Of a stretch of DNA of 64,000 bases, positions 57,902 to 64,000 are shown piece by piece. Within the stretch, counting starts at the first letter, position 1. Every line of letters starts with the position of its first letter. Made by a program: the position numbers and the translations under genes. The DNA comes from Celoporthe dispersa (taxonomy: Eukaryota; Ascomycota; Sordariomycetes; Diaporthales; Cryphonectriaceae), in the NCBI GenBank assembly GCA_016584495.1, contig WAID01000015.1, forward strand, positions 1,984,501-2,048,500. Direction: 5' to 3'. The notes below the pieces were generated by a model. That model ran no database searches and was not told the origin of the DNA. It saw only the letters and a list, made by a program, of their open reading frames with translations.

Positions 57902-59003
57902 GTTTACAGGCGCGCAAGAAGACAGGACTGGAGGGTTTGTCAGGAGAGGACGATGGTGACCTCGTCAGGTTCAAACCGATTCAACTTTTTTGCAGTGATA
58001 AGAATAAGGTTATCTTAGCATCGATCTAGAGGCAGGGGTCTCCCACATGCAGCTTCCCAGTGTCAGCCGGAGCTAAGTACTGGCACTATGTACCGTACTA
58101 GTCCGGCAGTACATGCTCGAGTAGACACCAAGGTTCTCATCTCGTGCTTCACAGTAATGAGACGAACTGATCTTCCCAAAGAATTCATTGCAATTCTAAA
58201 TCCATCCCATAGCCAGCAGCAGGATAGCTGCTGTGCAAGCTGGAGCTTGATACCTTCCTTCTAAAACTCCCAAGCCTGTTCCCAAATTCCCAGATCTCAA
58301 GTACTTCTTTTTGTCCTTTTCTTGTTTTTTCTCTTCTTCTGCTGCTTCCTCCTCCTCAAGGGACCATCATCTGCAGACAATCTTTCCATCTGAGACCATT
58401 GCAGTCCTGAGTAGACCTGACAGGTGAACATGTGCAGCCTCTAGCACGGATGACCTCTCTCTCCTCTGGACATGTAGCCTCACCTCAGAAGCTCCAGCGC
58501 TCAAGCTCGACACAACTCGAGTTCCAACACGTCGTCCTCCTTTTCAGGCAGGAGACAGAGCAGGTAGGCTGGCTGTCAGCATCCAGTCAGCCGAGGCTCC
58601 AGCTCAGCAAAGTCAACACCTTGCATCTCAGGCTTCTCAGAGCCCGCTCCGGGATCATCCAGGGCGATGTGACGTAGCGTCTACAGCGGACTGGGTCGGG
58701 GAGGAAGCATAAGCGTCTTCGCATCTTTGGTGCTTCTGTCTGTAATTGATAGAAGGGCTGGCAGCCGGCTGACGTTGCTGCTCGAGGACGTGCCGCTCGG
58801 AGGGGATTTGTCCCTGCGAGTGCTGGTGCAGGGTCCTCCACGCTCTCGTCGACAGGAGGCAGAGGTCTCTGGGTCGGAGGATGGATCGGTGCCCGTGGGC
58901 ATTGGCCGATGTCGTCGTCCTGCAGAGATCTGGTCGTCTCCACCTATTGAAAAGTCCGGCGGGCACAGTGATGCAGCCTGTCGGTCAGGTCACCACGCTC
59001 TCC
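57902..59003. other. Intergenic region upstream of UTP13
   Basis: 1.1 kb between two minus-strand genes, carrying the UTP13 promoter. No repeat or gene stands out apart from a T/C-rich patch (58307-58355). Confidence 0.55.
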
Positions 59004-60732
59004 TCAGGACTGCGTCCCCAGCATCTGCGTCCAGTCGCCCGCCTTCTCTCTCGTCACCTCCCACTTCTTGTTCACCGTGATCTCGGGCCCGCTGCTCCCC
59101 TTGCCCTCCTTCAGCTCCCACAGGCTGTCGTCCGTGTCCATCTCTTTGGACCGCCCCGCCCCGCCACTCCGGCTCCCGTGGCTGCTGTCGCCCTCGCCAG
59201 GCGCCGACACCCTCGCCGTGTGCAGGACGTTATCGGCGCGCAGCTTCAGCCGCCGGGCGTGGTCCGGGTCGTACTGGTGCGTCCGCAGCTCGTTGGCCCC
59301 TCCAGCCCGGGCCCGCGAGGTGGCCTTTCTCCCCTCCTTCTTCTTCCTCCTCGCCCTCAGCCCGAGGCACTGTCGCCTGCTGAGGGCCAGGAGCGGCTTC
59401 AGGAGCGGCACGCAGGCCAGGGTTACGGCCATGCTCGGTTCGATGCCGGTGAGGAGGTTCGGGATGGCGATGGTCCAGGTGAGGTCGGTCCATACCAGGT
59501 TCATCAGGTATGGGAGGCGGATGATACTGACGATACTGGTCCTGTGGAGGGTGAGTATGTATGTATAATATATATATATATATATATATTTATATTGACA
59601 TTGATATGCCCGGTATGACGGGTGGGGGAGGGGGGTAACTCACAGGAAACCTAGGGCGAACACGACAATCAGACCGATTCTGGACTCCTTGGGCAGCCGG
59701 AGTCGGTATAAATGCAGCAGCGGGAGGCCCACGACGATGAAGTCGGTCGCCAGGTTGATCACGCCGCTGGTGAAATAAAAGAGGACCTGGTTGCCGCAGT
59801 GGCTGTTCTTGACGTGCTCCCAGTTGAACCGGAGCGGCCTACAGATGAGCAGGGCGCCGAGGATGGTGGCGATGGGCCACAGGATCACGATGACGGCGGT
59901 GATCTTGGAAGCCACGACCACGTACGAGTCCCGGAAGACCTTCATGTAGAGCAGCAGGATGGACGTCTTGGAGAGGCTCATGCTGACGGCCCACAGCAGC
60001 TCGAACGAGAAGAGGAGCTGGAGCAGCTTGACGACGGGGCCCTCGCCATACTCGGCCACGATGTCGTCCTCATGCCCGTATCCCGTCCCGCCGTGGAAGA
60101 CGGCCGTGATCGAGGCCGCCTGGTAACCGATGCTGGACAAGAGCACCGGGAGTCAGCCATCAAGACAGTTCATGAGGGTTTTTTTTTCTCTTTCTTTTTT
60201 CTTTTCCTTTTTCTCCTTTTCTCCTTTTCTTTTTTTCCCTCTCCCTTTTTTTCCCCCTTTCTTTCTCTCGAATACAACACAGGTTACGGAAAGTCTCCTC
60301 TCTGGCAAAGCTCGAAAAAAACCAGAGACAGGACAGAGTAAAACCCGTCATCCAATCATACAATGAGCATTTGTGCAAGATGCAGGCAGAACAGCCCACA
60401 GGAAAGAAAACAAGACCCGCCCCAGAAGCAACGCAAAAGGGGGACAAGAGACGCATGGTACTTTAAAAAAGAGGAAGGAAGAAATGAAAGAAAGGAGAAA
60501 AGGGGGAAGGGGGGGACACAGATTAGAAAGTTTCCAAATGAGAGAGATACAAGACGTACGCGAACAGGGCCGCAACGATCACGCAGTAGTCACTCCCGCT
60601 CAGGGAGCGGTGGGCAAGGCGGTGCGAGACGATGCGGAGGGTGACGGCGACGGCGGGCAGGATGCTGAAGATGATGGATGTGGCGACGAGGCCCTTCTGG
60701 CGGCCGGTGACTATGGGGAACGTGACCTGCAT
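59004..60732 (-). CDS. Seven-helix rhodopsin-domain integral membrane protein (Pth11-related type)
   Basis: Three exons: 60732-60560, 60132-59644 and 59541-59004, giving 399 aa with no frame break. Donors are GTACGT and GTGAGT. The first intron is 427 bp, long for this window, and almost wholly C/T- and A-rich sequence. Helices include LVATSIIFSILPAVAVTLRI, YCVIVAALFAIGYQAASITA, LLQLLFSFELLWAVSMSLSK, ITAVIVILWPIATILGALLI, VLFYFTSGVINLATDFIVVG, IGLIVVFALGFLTSIVSIIR and IPNLLTGIEPSMAVTLACVP. The pattern (KTSILLLYMKVF after helix 3, a Cys-containing NWEHVKNSHCGN loop, and GIEPSMAVTLACVPLLKPLL) is that of the fungal rhodopsin-domain family. The C-terminal tail of about 130 residues is basic then acidic, presumably cytosolic. 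No CFEM domain is seen. Such proteins are often surface sensors; the ligand is unknown. Confidence 0.88.
59569..59590. repeat. (TA)n within intron 2 of the membrane-protein gene
   Basis: A short TA tract inside the 59542-59643 intron, downstream of TATGTATG repeats. Confidence 0.85.
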
Positions 60733-62434
60733 CTTTTCGTGGCTGGCTGTTCCGGCCGCTCACGAGAGGGCGCGGGCGAGGCCACACACAGAGAACGTGA
60801 TGGTGACAATAGGTGGCGCAGACAAGTAACAGTACAGCACGGGCGGGATCGTATTTGTGAAGTTGTCGCGCCGCTTTGGGGGTACAGCATCGGAGAGGGC
60901 GCCTTGGTGGACGACGTGAACCTGCCTCCTTCATTCCCGGCCGCATCTGGGCATAGGCACGTGCGAGCGATCTCTCATCGGGGGCCCGTTTACGGGTACG
61001 ACAAGAGTTCCCCCTCTCGAGTGTCTTTGGGACCGTCCGCAGCGATTGCGACGCACCGCCGGCTAGATTTCTACGGACAACCATGGTGGAGTTGAGAGTG
61101 GAAGGGGGCCACGGGGTCATGACTTAGGTTTGACGGGGTCCTGCTGCCACGGCATGCGCCCTCGCCTCGTCGAGCTGGGACCTCCGAAGAGAGCCCACAA
61201 CGGTTTTCTTCCCACAAGGTTCACAGGGAAAATCCAACCAGGGGGCCCCATCACCAATCGCTTCCTCAATCGGTTAAGGCGGTGGAGCCGTCCAGGGAGA
61301 AGAAGCTGGGTGCCGGTTCTTGGGGTCATGCACGTCTGCCAGGGGGGGGGGTTGGGAGGGGAGAGGGGAAGAGAGAGAGAGGGCGAAGGACAAGAGGAAA
61401 AGTCACAGGGCCGCCAGCCCCCGTCTCTCCTCGCTCGCCCTGGCCCTGCGATAGACAAGGGACCTGGGCCCTCCACCCCCATCTTCGCGAGGCCTGTCAG
61501 CAGGGGATAATTTGGGCGACTGCCGGGCGTATTGGCGTTCCCAGCCATGTTGCATTTCCGGGGAGGGTCTCGCTCATTACTGCCCCAGAAGGGCCGCCTG
61601 TCGTTAATGACGATGAGGACGGGTGATAATGACGATGATCTGTGCCGGGAAGGTGAGTCAGTGTTGCGATGCGAAAGTGGGACGAGGGCCTCGGTCTCGG
61701 GACCCAAATAGAAGGCAACAACATGGCCTTGATCGTGATGATGAGGATTAGAAAAGGAAAGAAGAGATGAGCAACATAATACATGGGCGTCATGAGAGAT
61801 CTCGAAATGCACGTCGTCCCGATTCAAATGCACGACACAAACACTATTCCCTCCCCCTTCTCCCTGGCGCTACACGAACAAGGAAGAAGAGAAAAAAACA
61901 AAGCCCCTGACAACTAAACTCCTGTGCCATGCTCAAATTTCCATCCCCCATCATCGAGACACCACGTGCCCTGACCACCTAGGCCCCATATCAACGGCTC
62001 TCTCCGTCTGGCTTATCCCAGTGAGTCAAGGCTAGGCATAATAGCGTTTGCATCCAGCAGAGAGAGAATCCACAGCGCACCTCGGCGCGCGGAGGGGGGG
62101 AAGGGGGGCGCCGACAAGAGCCTGTTGTCGCGCTGCAGGCCGCCAATGATCTGATGAGCTGGTGGTCCTCATCTCTCGTCGCTAAGCCACTCGCCACTCG
62201 GGACCGGTTCGCTACTTTTCAGCTACAGACCCATGGTTCACCGAGCCATGATGGGGATCTTTCCTGTCTGTACGCCTCGTCAGTCAGCCGGCCGGCCAGC
62301 CTACAAAAAGATCCTCCAGCTCAACCATGCCAGGAACGGAAGAGGGGAGAGAGAGAGATTGTGTGGCACCCAGGAGCGAGACCCATGAACCTGCTCTCCC
62401 ATGCCCTCTATAGTAACTCCATGCTACAGGGTGA
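60733..62434. other. 1.7-kb intergenic region
   Basis: It carries the promoter of the rhodopsin-domain gene. A 238-codon minus-strand frame (61117-61833) translates a GA/CT repeat (61363-61385) and shows no family, so it is not called. Confidence 0.5.
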
Positions 62435-62701
62435 TCAAAGGTTGAGGTGGAAACGTAGGAGGAGAAGGGGAGGGGAGGACATTGTCGTACCAAGTCCACC
62501 ACCAACCATATTCGGCGGCGAGTAAGGCGTAACCCTCCCCCTCGACAGACAGAGGTAGCAGACCCCCGCAGGCAGCGCGAGGATCACCCCCATCAGCACG
62601 GGGAAGAACACGGCGTAGAACATGAACTTTTGCGGGACGGCGCCATCGTATGTCTTCCAGTTGGTCGTCGCGGCGTCTGCGGCTACTGCGGCGGCGGACA
62701 T
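62435..62701 (-). CDS. Probable small single-pass membrane protein
   Basis: 88 codons from ATG at 62701: MSAAAVAADAATTNWKTYDG, then one strong hydrophobic helix FMFYAVFFPVLMGVILALPA with GVCYLCLSRG, then VTPYSPPNMVGGG. The hydrophobic segment has coding-like GC3 and the C-terminal NMVGGG stretch looks natural; the last 15 or so residues (TMSSPPLLLLRFH) look like translated CT repeat. A donor (GTACGA) in that stretch could lead to another last exon. The frame stays open far upstream to 63151, but that part resembles leader sequence. I do not recognise the family. Confidence 0.5.
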   Translation of the reverse strand: MSAAAVAADAATTNWKTYDGAVPQKFMFYAVFFPVLMGVILALPAGVCYLCLSRGRVTPYSPPNMVGGGLGTTMSSPPLLLLRFHLNL

Positions 62702-63914
62702 CTTTGGGCGATTTTGGGGCCAGCCGGAAAAAAGGACGGAGGGGAGATTTGGGGCTCGATCGGGATTCCCTTCTCGGTCAGGTTCGTGCGTCCTTGGTCC
62801 TTCTCTTCGGTTGTGCTCCGGTGGTCCCTCGGGAGGAGGACCCGACACAGAGAGACGAGGTGCGCTGCTGGCCGGGTGAGCCGGTCTGCCAGGTCTGTTG
62901 TCGGTGTCGCTGGTCCAGAGGTGAGGCTGGTGATGAGCTGCAGAGGGTTCTCGGGAAGATGTGAAGAGTGAGTGTGTGATCGAATTGCAAAAGAGTAAAA
63001 GGACAGTGATCAACGCTGTCGGGCTATCGAGAGAGAAGAAGAAAAAGATGAAGGTAGATTTGGTACGCAACAGAGTAAAGTGAAATGAAGGGAACGCACA
63101 AGGAACGGGTGAGAGCGGGCGAGAAGAGGCTATCAAGAAAAAGGGAGGCAAGACAGAATCACCCCAGGATCAAACAAAAACAGCATGTTCCCTCAATCAG
63201 CGAACAAAGGCTGCACACACGCCCCGCCGTAAGACCAGGCAGAAGAGCCCTAAGAAGAAGAAAAAAAGAGAGGGAAAAGAGAACGTGAATGGTGTTAGTT
63301 GCAATTGATTGGCTGCCACGTAACCCAGTGCTACGGCTCCTAATGTGCCACCCCCCTCCCGCCGGGGGGGCTGGTGCGGTGTGATGGAGCCGGGAAGCCG
63401 AGCTGGCAATTTCAAACCACACCATAGTCGATTAAATGGGCCGTTATCTGGGGGTCATGTTGTTTCAGGAGGCGCAGGCCAGCTGCAGGAGGAATGGCCT
63501 TGGACGGGCAGCAACACCACAAAATTCGACATCGTGATGGTATCTCGAAGAGTGTGACATGCAGGTCCTCCTCATTGTGAGGATGCTGAGGAGTCAGAAT
63601 TACAGACCCGGGCTGAACGGTGATTGATCATGGCATGTTGAGTTCGACGGGGATGGGGATCCACAGTGGGAGAAGATGAGGCATATCCTTCAGTCGACTG
63701 GTGATTAAATGAGCATGTGTATGTGTGTTTGTGTGTGTGTGTGTGTCGGGCCTCATTCTCAGCAGAGAGAGAGGTCTGCCTTTTCATTCTGCCTAGGCTA
63801 TGCTTGTCCACACGCGCGCAAGCCGCAGCCAGAGAGGGCGGCCGCCCCTTTTCTTCTTTTTCTCTTTCTTTCCTTTTCCCTTTGTTCTCGTACAGCCCAT
63901 CTCGGCTGAGGCCC
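62702..63914. other. Intergenic region
   Basis: It contains purine-rich leader-like DNA (62990-63290), a GT repeat (63721-63745) and a pyrimidine tract (63846-63885). No gene is recognised. Confidence 0.55.
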
Positions 63915-64000
63915 CTAGGCGCTCTTCAGGAAATCCCACAGCGCCTCCTTCTCCACATACTCGTGGTGGATGATGTTGACCAGCCACAGCTTGCCCTTGA
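63915..64000 (-). CDS. 3' end of an unidentified gene (partial)
   Basis: The window edge cuts the gene. The last codons read KGKLWLVNIIHHEYVEKEAL then WDFLKSA and a TAG stop at 63917-63915. The strong codon bias and clean amphipathic sequence suggest a real coding end. The fragment is too short for me to name the protein. Confidence 0.55.
   Translation of the reverse strand, partial: KGKLWLVNIIHHEYVEKEALWDFLKSA

Noticed and set aside
61117..61833. 238-codon minus-strand frame
   Set aside because: It translates a GA/CT repeat and has no protein signature.

Overview
This window comes from the nuclear genome of a filamentous ascomycete, most likely a Sordariomycete. The genes are GC-rich and carry short introns of about 50-170 bp with GTRNGT-like donors and (C/T)AG acceptors. 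The gene set includes fungus-typical families: a GH45 cellulase, a Kre2/Mnt1 mannosyltransferase, a Zn2Cys6 regulator, a MARVEL protein, and GCP5 and USP39/Sad1 homologues that budding yeast largely lacks or has diverged. Intergenic DNA is long and full of GA/CT, GT/CA and AT microsatellites and homopolymers. I saw no rRNA, convincing tRNA, CRISPR array or prokaryotic feature.

Layout. (a) 0-7.5 kb is a catabolic corner. A 2-keto-3-deoxy-L-galactonate aldolase homologue (minus) lies head to head with a Gfo/Idh/MocA oxidoreductase (plus) across a 3.3-kb intergenic region that holds an inverted pair of CCNCCAAT sites. A CBM-less GH45 endoglucanase follows. (b) 10-23 kb holds NOP16, a MARVEL-domain membrane protein with a 27-bp tandem repeat in its tail, an eight-cysteine secreted protein, an epoxide hydrolase, a small membrane protein and a DHA2-type MFS transporter. 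(c) 22.7-35.4 kb is a 12.7-kb stretch with no recognisable gene. It ends at a regulator whose Zn2Cys6 cluster sits near the C-terminus. (d) 39.2-39.8 kb is a 613-bp AT-rich non-autonomous DNA transposon with 37-bp terminal inverted repeats, just upstream of a MORG1-like WD40 gene. (e) 40-58 kb is gene-dense housekeeping: MORG1-like, Kre2/Mnt1 mannosyltransferase, GCP5-like gamma-tubulin complex component, methionyl-tRNA synthetase, a class II eIF4E, Sad1/USP39-like splicing factor and UTP13. (f) 59-64 kb holds a rhodopsin-domain membrane protein, a probable small membrane protein and the 3' end of an unidentified gene.

The most striking technical point is that eleven otherwise well-preserved genes each carry exactly one reading-frame break: nine fit a +1 insertion and two fit a -1 deletion, many of them in homopolymers. 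The rest of each gene looks intact. Uncorrected sequencing indels are therefore a better explanation than mass pseudogenisation, and the spans given here run across those breaks. The best candidates for new biology are the TIR element, the divergent aldolase/oxidoreductase locus with its CCNCCAAT pair, the gene-free domain in front of the zinc-cluster regulator, and the unrecognised secreted and membrane proteins.
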